Positions 1 through 7,367 are shown, counted from the first letter of the stretch. The stretch: 9,148 nt of DNA from Methanobacteriota archaeon (GCA_002683155.1 NYST01000014.1:1-9148), one strand, 5' to 3'. The notes: generated from the sequence alone by a model not told the origin. Made by a program: numbers and translations.

Positions 1-1
1 T

Positions 2-460
2 ATTACGGGCATCCTGATGTCGGCAATAATTTTGCTTGTATGGCTTATCTTTGGCGATACCATTGATTCTGATTTAATGCTGTTAGAAATGGAAACTACT
101 GGGCTTACCGATATCCGCATTTACATCGCTGGAATGTTGTATTGGATTTTCTTGAACAGCCTATTGGAAGAATATGTTTTCCGATGGTTCGTTACAACCA
201 AGGGTATAGATCTATTTGGAAGCGAAGTAGCAGGGGTTATCTTTTCGGCCATGCTCTTCACTTTGCATCATGCAATTGCCCTTCATTACTTCGGCTTCCT
301 TTGGTGGCAAACTGTCATGGCTTCCTTTGGGCTACTTTCAGCTGCAGCAATTTGGTCTTGGCTGTATATACGTTACAAATCAATCTGGGTATGCTGGTTA
401 TCTCATGCAATCTGCGATGTCGCAGTTTTCGGAATTGGCTATCTCCTTATTTTTGGTTGA
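2..460 (+). CDS. CPBP (Rce1-like) intramembrane metalloprotease family protein, 5'-truncated by window edge
   Basis: This is an integral membrane protein of the CPBP/Rce1 (ABI) family. Members are intramembrane metalloproteases or derived proteins, acting for example on prenylated or bacteriocin-related substrates; the substrate here is unknown. Counting from the first ATG in the window (base 17), the family motifs are all present: EExxxR as EEYVFR (residues 51-56), FxxxH as FTLHH (81-85), and HxxxN/D as HAICD (130-134). These supply the glutamate and histidine residues thought to form the metal site. Several hydrophobic segments lie between them (about 1-13, 36-50, 71-83, 96-118, 132-146). 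The frame is open to the left edge (codons for ITGIL precede the ATG), so the true start is probably upstream and one or more N-terminal helices are missing. It stops 75 bases before pntAA. The gap suggests a separate transcript, but this is not certain. Confidence 0.8.
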   Translation: MTGILMSAIILLVWLIFGDTIDSDLMLLEMETTGLTDIRIYIAGMLYWIFLNSLLEEYVFRWFVTTKGIDLFGSEVAGVIFSAMLFTLHHAIALHYFGFLWWQTVMASFGLLSAAAIWSWLYIRYKSIWVCWLSHAICDVAVFGIGYLLIFG

Positions 461-535
461 CATATCGGTGAAATTATCACGTCGACGGTTTCAATAACAC
501 CCGTCATTTGGAAACAAAATATACAGTTTGGTGGT

Positions 536-1708
536 ATGGTGAGAATAGGGGTTTTGAAGGAAGTTGATGGTGAAAACCGGGTTTCCATCGTACCCGGTTC
601 GCTAAAGAAGTTGAAGAAAATTGGCTTCGAAGTAGTTGTAGAGCAGGGGGCCGGTGCCATATCTCACAACAGTGATGCGGATTATCAGTCCGCAGGGGGG
701 ATCGTCGCAAGTAGAGAAGAAGCAATGTCATGCGATGTGGTAGTCTCTATTTCCATGCCCGATGCCTCCAATTTCAAGAGCGGCCAGATTATTACTTGTG
801 TATCGGATCCCTTTAGGAATCCCGCCACGGTGAAGAAATGCATTGAATCAAAAATTACACTCATGAGCATGGACATGATTCCTCGGAGGCTTTCTCGTGC
901 TCAGGCAATGGATGTAAACTCAAGTCAAGATAATTTGGCTGGCTACAAGGCAGTATTACTTGGTGCCGCGCATGTCCCACGGGGCATTCCCATGATGACT
1001 ACGAGTGCTGGAACGGTGCGACCTTCAAAATTCGTAATTATGGGATCCGGTGTCGCCGGCCTACAGGCTATTGCAACAGCAAAGAGGCTGGGTGCTGTTG
1101 TTTACGCTTCGGATGTACGAAAATCAGCTGCCGAACAAATAGAGTCAGTCGGAGGGCGATTCATTGAAGTTGAAGGTATGGACGATTTTGAGGATGACTC
1201 TGGTTATGCAAAGCCACTCACTCCAGAGTTCATTCAGAAAGTTAACGATACTGTTTGCGAAGTTGCTAGCGATGCTGATGTTATAGTGACAACGGCGCGT
1301 ATCTTTGGTAGGCCCGCCCCAATTACAGTGCCATCCAGCGCGATTGCAAACTTCAAGCCCGGCTCTGTTGTTGTTGACATGAATGCAGACGTTGGTGGTA
1401 ACTGCGAGTTGACCGTCCCAGGTGAGGTGGTGACTACAGAAAATGGAGTTACCATAATAGGGACCAAGAATTTAGCCGGAGAATTGGCTTCAACAGCAAG
1501 TATGCTATTCTCCAATAACATTACTACTTTCCTCGCCACATTAGTTGAAGATGATACTCTTAGCATTGATTTGGAAGACGCTATCCTTGTGGGCGCTCCC
1601 GAAGGTGACGATTTCTACGTTGCCGGAATGGGCGGCGTTCTACTGTGTCATGAAGGTTCCATACATCCTAAGCAGACCAGGCTATCGGAGGTTGTTTCCC
1701 AATGCTGA
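536..1708 (+). CDS. pntAA: NAD(P) transhydrogenase subunit alpha 1 (domain I, NAD(H)-binding)
   Basis: This is the soluble NAD(H)-binding domain I of the proton-translocating transhydrogenase, which passes hydride between NADH and NADP+ on the cytoplasmic face, driven by the proton gradient. It has 390 residues, close to the separate alpha-1 subunit of Rhodospirillum rubrum and unlike the longer fused PntA of E. coli. The N-terminus RIGVLKE matches the family. The RQD loop that contacts nicotinamide is intact (R118, Q123, D126, followed by SSQDNLAGYKAV). The Rossmann motif is GSGVAG (170-175), with D193 ending strand 2 and selecting NAD. The mobile-loop tyrosine is in GYAK (Y224). GRPAP and GGNCE follow as expected. 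ATG 536 places the conserved RIGVxKE three residues in; the GGTGGT directly against it is too close for a normal ribosome-binding site. The last codons overlap pntAB, as in a translationally coupled operon. Confidence 0.96.
   Translation: MVRIGVLKEVDGENRVSIVPGSLKKLKKIGFEVVVEQGAGAISHNSDADYQSAGGIVASREEAMSCDVVVSISMPDASNFKSGQIITCVSDPFRNPATVKKCIESKITLMSMDMIPRRLSRAQAMDVNSSQDNLAGYKAVLLGAAHVPRGIPMMTTSAGTVRPSKFVIMGSGVAGLQAIATAKRLGAVVYASDVRKSAAEQIESVGGRFIEVEGMDDFEDDSGYAKPLTPEFIQKVNDTVCEVASDADVIVTTARIFGRPAPITVPSSAIANFKPGSVVVDMNADVGGNCELTVPGEVVTTENGVTIIGTKNLAGELASTASMLFSNNITTFLATLVEDDTLSIDLEDAILVGAPEGDDFYVAGMGGVLLCHEGSIHPKQTRLSEVVSQC
1687..1692 (+). promoter_or_regulatory. Shine-Dalgarno site of pntAB
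   Basis: GGAGGT lies inside the 3' end of pntAA, nine bases before ATG 1702. It matches the core of the archaeal 16S anti-SD complement and supports this ATG over the in-frame ATG at 1711. Confidence 0.7.
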
Positions 1709-2019
1709 CAATGACAACACTAGTTGCTAGCATCACGGTTTTTGTTTTGGCTATTTTCCTAGGTTTTGAGTTGATTAGTAAGGTACCACCAACATTGCAC
1801 ACGCCTCTAATGTCCGGTGCAAATGCTATTTCCGGTATTACAATAGTTGGCGCACTGTTTCTCTCAAATGCCGAATTCAATAATGGCGATCCCGGGACCG
1901 CATCCTGGCTAGCTTTCATTGCATTAGTAATGGCTACAATCAATGTCGTTGGAGGCTTCATGGTTACGAATAAGATGCTTGGAATGATAGCGGGCAAGAA
2001 AAGAAGAGGTGGAAAATAA
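1702..2019 (+). CDS. pntAB: NAD(P) transhydrogenase subunit alpha 2 (membrane domain, first part)
   Basis: This small subunit of 105 residues supplies the first three transmembrane helices of domain II of the transhydrogenase, part of the proton channel. Helices lie at about 6-24, 38-56 and 67-89. Family signatures are clear: VFVLAIFLGFELI, then PPTLHTPLMSGANAISGI (about 29-46), then INVVGGFMVTNKML. H33 in the LHTPL motif should match the channel histidine known from the alpha-2 subunit of Thermus thermophilus (His42, from memory). The tail GKKRRGGK is basic and presumably cytoplasmic. The gene overlaps pntAA by seven bases and its TAA shares its last A with the ATG of pntB, so all three subunits are likely made in a fixed ratio from one mRNA. 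Confidence 0.95.
   Translation: MLTMTTLVASITVFVLAIFLGFELISKVPPTLHTPLMSGANAISGITIVGALFLSNAEFNNGDPGTASWLAFIALVMATINVVGGFMVTNKMLGMIAGKKRRGGK
2006..2012 (+). promoter_or_regulatory. Shine-Dalgarno site of pntB
   Basis: GAGGTGG ends six bases before ATG 2019 and lies within the last codons of pntAB. It fits the archaeal GGAGGTGA consensus and explains initiation at an ATG that overlaps the upstream stop codon by one base. Confidence 0.7.
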
Positions 2020-3464
2020 TGGTCGACCCTGTCATTTGGGATATAGGATATTTGTTCTCTGCGGCACTTTTCATTCTAGGTATCAAGCGCCTTTCTAGCC
2101 CCCGAACTGCTCCTCAAGGAAATATGCTAGGAGCATACGGCATGCTACTAGCTGTATTGGTCACTCTTGTGAAAATGTATACCGAGGAAGTGATCGGTTA
2201 TGAGTTGATTATCGGCGGGTTACTGGTTGGTTCAACAATAGGCTACGTAATGGCTACTCGTGTTGAGATGACAGAAATGCCGGAGCTAGTCGCCCTCTTC
2301 AATGGATTCGGGGGCGGAGCATCAGCGCTAGTTGCTCTTTCTGAAGTACTCAAGAGGATACAGGATTCGAATGTCCCAGAACAAGGTGTCGAATTATACG
2401 CCACCTGGGTTGCTATCGGATTGTCAGGAATAGTTGGTTGGGTCACTTTGTCAGGGAGCTTGATGGCAATGGGTAAGTTGAGGGGTGGTTTCTACATCCC
2501 CTTTAGTAAGAAGGATGAACGGGGCAGAAATAAGTGGGTCAATTTCCCAACTTGGGGGCCACCTTGGCTAAACTTTGTCAAAGGATCAATTCTTCTAGCC
2601 TGTTTTTCGCTCATTGGACTAACGATTCAAGACCCCCATAACTATGACTACATTTATTCCATGGTCTTCCTATCTTGTCTACTTGGGATCCTATTCGTCA
2701 TACCCATTGGCGGGGCCGATATGCCAGTCGTAGTCAGCCTGCTCAATTCAATGTCTGGAATTGCAGCTGCTTTCACTGGATTCGTAATTGGCAACAATGT
2801 CCTAATTATCGCAGGCTCTATGGTAGGAGCCGCGGGACTGATTCTGACATTTATTATGTGCAAGGCGATGAATAGGACTCTTGCAGCCGTCCTCTTCAAG
2901 TCATTTGGAGGTGGTGGTAGAGAGACTGTTTCTCGTTCAAAGGTTGGTAGCGATCCCGAGGAGGTTGCAATGGTATGTGATGGAATAAGCAAATGCGTAA
3001 TCATTCCGGGCTATGGAATGGCCGTGAGCCAGGCTCAACATGCCGTGAAAGAATTCGCCGACCTCCTTGAGGCGCAAGGTGTAGAAATCTCGTATGGAAT
3101 TCATCCTGTTGCAGGAAGAATGCCGGGCCACATGAATGTCTTACTCGCTGAAGCAAGCGTCCCATATGAGCAACTAATTGAGATGGACGACATCAATTCA
3201 GAACTTCCAGAAACTGATGTGGCCCTAGTTATCGGGGCTAATGATACGGTAAATCCTGTTGCTAGGTCTGGTGAAGGTCCACTAGGCGGGATGCCAATAA
3301 TCGATGCCGACAAGGCAAGGGTCGTTGTAATAATCAAAAGAAGCCTCTCTGTTGGCTATGCAGGCGTCGATAATGACTTGTTTTACGAAGATAAAACGAT
3401 GATGTTGTTTGGTGATGGTAAGAAAATGATGAACGAGCTAAATGCTTCTATCAAGGAGTTGTGA
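2019..3464 (+). CDS. pntB: NAD(P) transhydrogenase subunit beta (membrane domain II plus NADP(H)-binding domain III)
   Basis: This 481-residue subunit completes the Pnt enzyme. Its N-terminal two thirds carry the remaining helices of domain II, with hallmarks EMTEMPELVALFNGFGGGASALVA (from residue 83), GSLMAMGKL (146-154) and GGADMPVVVSLLNSMSG (from 231). The C-terminal domain III binds NADP(H): GYGMAVSQAQHA (331-342), AGRMPGHMNVLLAEA (365-379), GANDTVNP (406-413), KRS (440-442, the usual contacts of the 2'-phosphate) and GYAGVDN (446-452), then MMLFGD near the end. Asn95 occupies the position where E. coli PntB has its channel histidine (His91); the histidine is instead in PntAB here. The loop at about 157-184, after GKLRG, looks roughly ten residues longer than in typical PntB and is rich in charged and aromatic residues. 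The gene ends the operon; a new coding pair begins about 60 bases later. Confidence 0.97.
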   Translation: MVDPVIWDIGYLFSAALFILGIKRLSSPRTAPQGNMLGAYGMLLAVLVTLVKMYTEEVIGYELIIGGLLVGSTIGYVMATRVEMTEMPELVALFNGFGGGASALVALSEVLKRIQDSNVPEQGVELYATWVAIGLSGIVGWVTLSGSLMAMGKLRGGFYIPFSKKDERGRNKWVNFPTWGPPWLNFVKGSILLACFSLIGLTIQDPHNYDYIYSMVFLSCLLGILFVIPIGGADMPVVVSLLNSMSGIAAAFTGFVIGNNVLIIAGSMVGAAGLILTFIMCKAMNRTLAAVLFKSFGGGGRETVSRSKVGSDPEEVAMVCDGISKCVIIPGYGMAVSQAQHAVKEFADLLEAQGVEISYGIHPVAGRMPGHMNVLLAEASVPYEQLIEMDDINSELPETDVALVIGANDTVNPVARSGEGPLGGMPIIDADKARVVVIIKRSLSVGYAGVDNDLFYEDKTMMLFGDGKKMMNELNASIKEL

Positions 3465-3527
3465 GGGTTAGTTCCCCCAACCGTTATTTGACATCGACTC
3501 CGAGAAAGGCTCAGTGATAATGTGGCG

Positions 3528-4544
3528 ATGAGTGCTAGAAGGCTCTTGGCCTGCTTGGTTATAGTGGTCGTATTGTCTCTTCCAGCCCTTGGCATGAGTC
3601 AAGGACCAGGTGCCAATAATTCTAATGACGAATTGACAGTCAAGTATGGGTGCTCATGCCATAACAATGGGGCCCCATCCGATAGGGCAGTCGTTATGGT
3701 CACCGGGGTCCCACTAATGTACGAGCCATCGGAACAGTACGAAATGACAATTCGCGTAGCCGACTCACTGACACTTTCTGGTGGAGAAGGGAATACTGAC
3801 GCGGGTTTCCTCTTCTCTTCAGATGCAATCGGGAGTTTCTCGTGGGTCGATGGCCAGGATATTCGCTATGCAGACGGACGCCCAGATGATATCTCACATT
3901 CGGATCCTAGTGAAGATGGAATTTGGGTTGTAAATTGGGCCGCTCCAAGTGAGGATGTTGGACCCGTCCAATTTTGGCTCGCTGGCAATTCGGTAGATGG
4001 TGCTGGAATACCTGATGACATGGATTATTGGAACATCCTCTCATTTTCCATCAACCCGCCAGGAACAATCACCACAGATGAGAGTGGCGCTACTCTTCAG
4101 ACTAGGACTATCTCGGTTGGGACTTATGACTCACTTTTCTTAATAGAGGAGTCAGAAGAGCAGTTGGAGCAAGAGCGCCAGGATGCATTGGCCCACAGGG
4201 TTTTCTCGCAGGGTAATCTATTCTATTGGACTAGTTTGACTGCACTCATCATAGGTGCTGTTTTGCAAAGGGAGATTCTTGAGAGAAAATACGACGATGG
4301 TCCTGATTTCCTAGCTAGCGAGTTAGCATACCCCCAGGCGTTCCGTAGATTTGCCCTCTCTGCAATCTCATTCTACTTGGCTGTTGGTTGGGCCAACTCA
4401 ACTAGCCCCATTACCTTCCAAGGTGTTGATTTCACAGACTTCGTAACTGGAACTGCATTCTTCATTAGTGCGTGGGCAGCTTACGGGGTCTACAGGACTA
4501 TTCTGGCAGCACGATCAGAGCCCCAAGTGAAGGATGTACTGTGA
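3528..4544 (+). CDS. Exported membrane-anchored protein with CxCH motif and reelin-like / choice-of-anchor V type domain
   Basis: The exact function is unknown. ATG 3528 is preferred (338 residues); an in-frame GTG at 3522 would add two, and GTGAT at 3514-3518 is a possible ribosome-binding site. Numbering here is from the GTG. A leader with an RR pair (R6, R7) and hydrophobic core runs to about 25. The mature start has GCSCHNNGAPSD (43-54), resembling the CH-containing N-terminus of bacterial choice-of-anchor V / reelin-like proteins. The domain continues with YEPSEQYEMTI, DAGFLFSS (93-100) and WVVNWAAPSEDVGPVQFWLAGN (from 135), whose W-x-x-x-W-x-A-P pattern is typical of that fold. An acidic, Glu-rich stretch (209-221) precedes three membrane helices (about 232-249, 276-293, 305-326). 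This predicts an outside domain and a cytoplasmic C-terminus. CxCH could bind heme or metal or form a disulfide; none is shown. The stop overlaps the tatC GTG. Confidence 0.7.
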   Translation: MSARRLLACLVIVVVLSLPALGMSQGPGANNSNDELTVKYGCSCHNNGAPSDRAVVMVTGVPLMYEPSEQYEMTIRVADSLTLSGGEGNTDAGFLFSSDAIGSFSWVDGQDIRYADGRPDDISHSDPSEDGIWVVNWAAPSEDVGPVQFWLAGNSVDGAGIPDDMDYWNILSFSINPPGTITTDESGATLQTRTISVGTYDSLFLIEESEEQLEQERQDALAHRVFSQGNLFYWTSLTALIIGAVLQREILERKYDDGPDFLASELAYPQAFRRFALSAISFYLAVGWANSTSPITFQGVDFTDFVTGTAFFISAWAAYGVYRTILAARSEPQVKDVL

Positions 4545-5314
4545 ATAAAGAACAGGATTTTCATCTCTACAATGAGAAACGTGCCGAGCACCTCTTCGAA
4601 CTTCATTCGATTGTAAGAAAATCCGCCATCGTATTCGTAATATTATGTATCACATGGTCATTCATGGTTGATCAATTGATTTCATCGTGGCTAGACAATT
4701 CACCATTGCCCGCAGGGCCAAATAACGAAAATTTGTCTTTGTTCGCTCCTTTCGATTGGATACAGATCCGTTGGACTTTAGTGATGCTTTTGTCCTTAGT
4801 GTCATTAATGCCATTTCTTTCGATTATGACATACAATTTCGCTAAACCTGGCCTCTTTTCTAGAGAGAGGAATTGGCTAACTGTAGTACTAATCCTCACA
4901 ACTACAATCGTCCCAGTTTCCATATTGATTATTTGGATAATTGGGATACCTGCACTTTTTGATATTTCATTATCCCATGGCACTCCCGATGGGGTCCTTG
5001 TTAGATACGACGCGTCGTCTATATTTTCCATCGGTTTGGGGGTAACTTGGATTCTAGTCGTTTGGTCAGTGACTACGATCATACTTTCTCTTTCGCGAGT
5101 ATTTGGAATGGTCTATTCCGGGAAGACTAGATTTAGGAATCGGGTACTGGCAATTTCTTCTGGAATCTTGATTCTATCTCTGCCCGTTGAATATGATGGT
5201 CTGAGGTTATTGATTGCATTTCTAATTGCAATCTCATCTGAGGCTGTCTCTCGCACAGCGCCCGTAAAAATGGATTTGTGGGACCCAAGTAAAAATTTTG
5301 ACTCAACAAACTAG
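4541..5314 (+). CDS. tatC: Sec-independent (twin-arginine) protein translocase subunit TatC, divergent
   Basis: TatC is the membrane receptor of the Tat pathway, which exports folded proteins with twin-arginine signal peptides. The frame is open further upstream (an ATG at 4472), but GTG 4541 gives 257 residues, the usual TatC length, and places the conserved HLFEL motif at residues 17-21. It also overlaps the previous stop codon by four bases (GTGA). E20 and E109 should match the signal-peptide-binding E15 and E103 of E. coli. E109 lies in the motif FAKPGLFSRERNW (100-112), the TatC F-x-x-P-G-L-x-x-x-E-R signature. Hydrophobic segments lie at about 28-46, 78-96, 113-136, 159-181 and around 200-223. 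The usual Arg after HLxEL is His22, and sequence between helices is diverged, so I call it divergent rather than typical. No tatA is visible in the window. Confidence 0.82.
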   Translation: MNKEQDFHLYNEKRAEHLFELHSIVRKSAIVFVILCITWSFMVDQLISSWLDNSPLPAGPNNENLSLFAPFDWIQIRWTLVMLLSLVSLMPFLSIMTYNFAKPGLFSRERNWLTVVLILTTTIVPVSILIIWIIGIPALFDISLSHGTPDGVLVRYDASSIFSIGLGVTWILVVWSVTTIILSLSRVFGMVYSGKTRFRNRVLAISSGILILSLPVEYDGLRLLIAFLIAISSEAVSRTAPVKMDLWDPSKNFDSTN

Positions 5315-5352
5315 CAGTTTAGCATTGGTTTCAAAGGCTGTGCTATTGGGCT

Positions 5353-7332
5353 ATGGTTATGGGGAAAGCAGGGCAGGGGCAGGCATTCCGAATCGCTATG
5401 GTGGCAGTTTTGTTGATTTCCTCGGTAGTAGTTAGTATACACTCTGAAACAGTTAACAATGCTGTTGTATCTGCTATAGGGGATACTAATGCCTCGGATG
5501 ATTATGATTTGGTAGGCCTTTCTACGGAAGAGAATTGGCCAATACTGCGTGTCAGTTTCCCAGGGAAGGAATTCCCGAATTCATTATTGGAACAGATATT
5601 CGAAGGAGAATACTCCGCTAAAAGATACATTTCCGAAATCAGTGCAAATAAATCACAATTGGTTCCAACTATTTTGGACGGTGTCTGGGAATCGCCATAC
5701 GAAGATTCACACTGGGGTGCAGATAACGATTTCGAGAGAGACTCTGGAATCGATTCTGGTGGAGCTAGGGAATTGGCTACTAGGGCTATCAAAGGACTGT
5801 TCCAGGGCCTTGATTTATCTATGTGGGATTTGAATGGCGATTATGTAATTGATAGGGTACTAATACTGCATTCAGGACAACCTCAAGAGGAGGGAGGTGC
5901 ATCTACTACAATATGGAGTCACTTCTCCCCCTTTGAAGATCCGGTAGTAATTGGCGACTACCGATTCGAGCACTATACCATGGCCTCAATTCATGGTGGA
6001 CTAGGAGTTACTGTTCACGAGATGCTTCACCAGATGGGTGCCGTCGATCTATATGATGTTCACAGCGATTCCCCAACTAAGTCATGGTATGGACTTGGAG
6101 ATTGGGATGTCATGGCTAGTGGGAATTGGATTGGCGATGGTGGCAGGCCGTCTCTGCCATCCTCATCTACTTTGGATCTAATTGGTGCTATAGAACCAAT
6201 AGTTCCCGACTATCATATCGATGGCAACTTCTTGTTAAAACCAATTTCCCAAGGTGGCGCCCCATTGAAGATAGAAATCGCATATGACGAGTACATTTGG
6301 ATAACTCTGAGGTCAGAAATCGGTTTTGATGCTGGTTTGCCCGGTCATGGGATATTGGTCGAACAACAAGATCTGTCATTCGGAGACATGGATTCAAATC
6401 TCGTAAATACGGACCCGTCAAAGCCATGGGTAAAAATCGTTGAAGCAGATGGTAATGACGCTTTGCTTCGCGGCGCAGATTATGGCTCTAGTGGCGATCC
6501 TTTCTCAGTTGGAGATCGATTTGGACATACTGGAAAACAAATCTGGGACAATAGGGGGAGGCTAGTACCCTGGACAATCACAGTGAATTCATTATCCGTT
6601 GATTCAGCTTCTATTGAATATGACTTCGTTGGAGATTCAGACTTCATAGTTTCACCACCACGCAATCCCATTGTTCTGCTCCCAAATGGGACTGCTACTG
6701 TCGAGATTTACGCTGATGCTGAATGTATTTTTACTTCTGATCTATCACAACCCAGTGATGTGATATCTGAGCATGATGAATACTTCGTCGTAGAGATCCT
6801 CAATCTTTCTAAAACAGCATCTTTGAAAGGCGAAGTTACTGGAACAATTGGTTGCTTGGATAGGCCGATGACCCATATCTCATTAGATTGGAGTGTTGTA
6901 AATCACAGACTTTCCTCTGAGCCCTTGGAGGTGACAATTCCCTGGGACAAATCATCCACTGTTGAGTTATTTCCCGACTCAACCGGTGATGGCCCACGAA
7001 CATATACCATTACTATAGACGGCCCTGCAAGTAGAGTTGCGAAATCAGAAACCTCCGGTTCCTACAACCCTGGTGACCCCATTGTTCTGTCAATTGAGCC
7101 CGATGGCCTTCTTGAACCCAGGATGATTGCAAGAGGGGAGATTGTAATTGTCGACTCTAATAATATCGAACAGAGAATCCCGATAGTCCTTAATTCCCAT
7201 GGGGATTTGGCCTTTGGTCCACTTAATTGGCTCGCTATTCCATCAAATGCCCTTGCCACCGTACTTATCCTACTAGCCCTATCAATCGCAACTGGTAGAA
7301 GAATGGTAGATGAGGTTGAGGAAAGTCCCTAA
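5353..7332 (+). CDS. Secreted, membrane-anchored M6-family (immune inhibitor A-like) zinc metalloprotease
   Basis: This is a predicted extracellular protease of 659 residues. A signal peptide core lies at about 12-28. A propeptide-like region follows, with ILRVSFPGKEF (64-74) near the usual start of M6 proteins. DLNGDYVID (159-167) looks like a calcium-binding loop. The zinc motif is HEMLHQMGAVD (222-232), giving H222, H226, catalytic E223 and D232 as a possible further ligand. GDWDVMASGNW (249-259) supplies the Met-turn-like M6 signature; PGHGILVEQQD (330-340) and GDPFSVGDRF (381-390) are further M6 hallmarks. The C-terminal half (about 430-620) is beta-rich and not assigned; C458 and C501 could form a disulfide. 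A helix at about 632-648 followed by RRMVDEVEESP should anchor it in the membrane. ATG 5359 is an alternative start. It begins 38 bases after tatC, so cotranscription is possible. The leader has no clear twin-arginine motif. Role: probably degrading external protein. Confidence 0.88.
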   Translation: MVMGKAGQGQAFRIAMVAVLLISSVVVSIHSETVNNAVVSAIGDTNASDDYDLVGLSTEENWPILRVSFPGKEFPNSLLEQIFEGEYSAKRYISEISANKSQLVPTILDGVWESPYEDSHWGADNDFERDSGIDSGGARELATRAIKGLFQGLDLSMWDLNGDYVIDRVLILHSGQPQEEGGASTTIWSHFSPFEDPVVIGDYRFEHYTMASIHGGLGVTVHEMLHQMGAVDLYDVHSDSPTKSWYGLGDWDVMASGNWIGDGGRPSLPSSSTLDLIGAIEPIVPDYHIDGNFLLKPISQGGAPLKIEIAYDEYIWITLRSEIGFDAGLPGHGILVEQQDLSFGDMDSNLVNTDPSKPWVKIVEADGNDALLRGADYGSSGDPFSVGDRFGHTGKQIWDNRGRLVPWTITVNSLSVDSASIEYDFVGDSDFIVSPPRNPIVLLPNGTATVEIYADAECIFTSDLSQPSDVISEHDEYFVVEILNLSKTASLKGEVTGTIGCLDRPMTHISLDWSVVNHRLSSEPLEVTIPWDKSSTVELFPDSTGDGPRTYTITIDGPASRVAKSETSGSYNPGDPIVLSIEPDGLLEPRMIARGEIVIVDSNNIEQRIPIVLNSHGDLAFGPLNWLAIPSNALATVLILLALSIATGRRMVDEVEESP

Positions 7333-7340
7333 GTGTAACT

Positions 7341-7364
7341 TCCGGATTGGCTCCTGAATCCGGA
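7341..7364. terminator. Perfect 8-bp inverted repeat between convergent genes, possible bidirectional terminator or 3' mRNA stem
   Basis: TCCGGATT (7341-7348) and AATCCGGA (7357-7364) are exact reverse complements separated by an 8-base loop. The structure fits in the 35-base gap between the stop codon of the M6 protease and the stop codon of endA, so both convergent transcripts would end in the same hairpin. No T-run follows on either strand, and archaeal termination mostly uses T-runs, so an mRNA 3'-end stem is an equal possibility. Confidence 0.45.
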
Positions 7365-7367
7365 CGA

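Noticed and set aside
484..505. GACGG/CCGTC hairpin downstream of the CPBP gene as a terminator
   Set aside because: The stem has only five pairs with a loop of twelve and no T-run; too weak to call.
516..523. AAAATATA as a TATA box for pntAA
   Set aside because: It is centred only about 16 bases before the ATG, so transcription would start inside the gene; the conserved N-terminus RIGVLKE rules out a later start.
3466..3482. GGTT/AACC hairpin after pntB as a terminator
   Set aside because: Four base pairs around a nine-base loop is not significant.
3543..3554. LLAC near the N-terminus of the CxCH protein as a lipoprotein lipobox
   Set aside because: The Cys is about nine residues from the start, before the hydrophobic core, so signal peptidase II cleavage there is not plausible.
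4472..4540. Upstream extension of tatC from ATG 4472
   Set aside because: The extra 23 residues overlap the preceding gene by 73 bases and add nothing TatC-like; GTG 4541 gives the normal length and a GTGA overlap.
5007..5018. Perfect 12-bp palindrome ACGACGCGTCGT inside tatC
   Set aside because: About two palindromes of this length are expected by chance in 9 kb, and it lies within coding sequence with no regulatory context.
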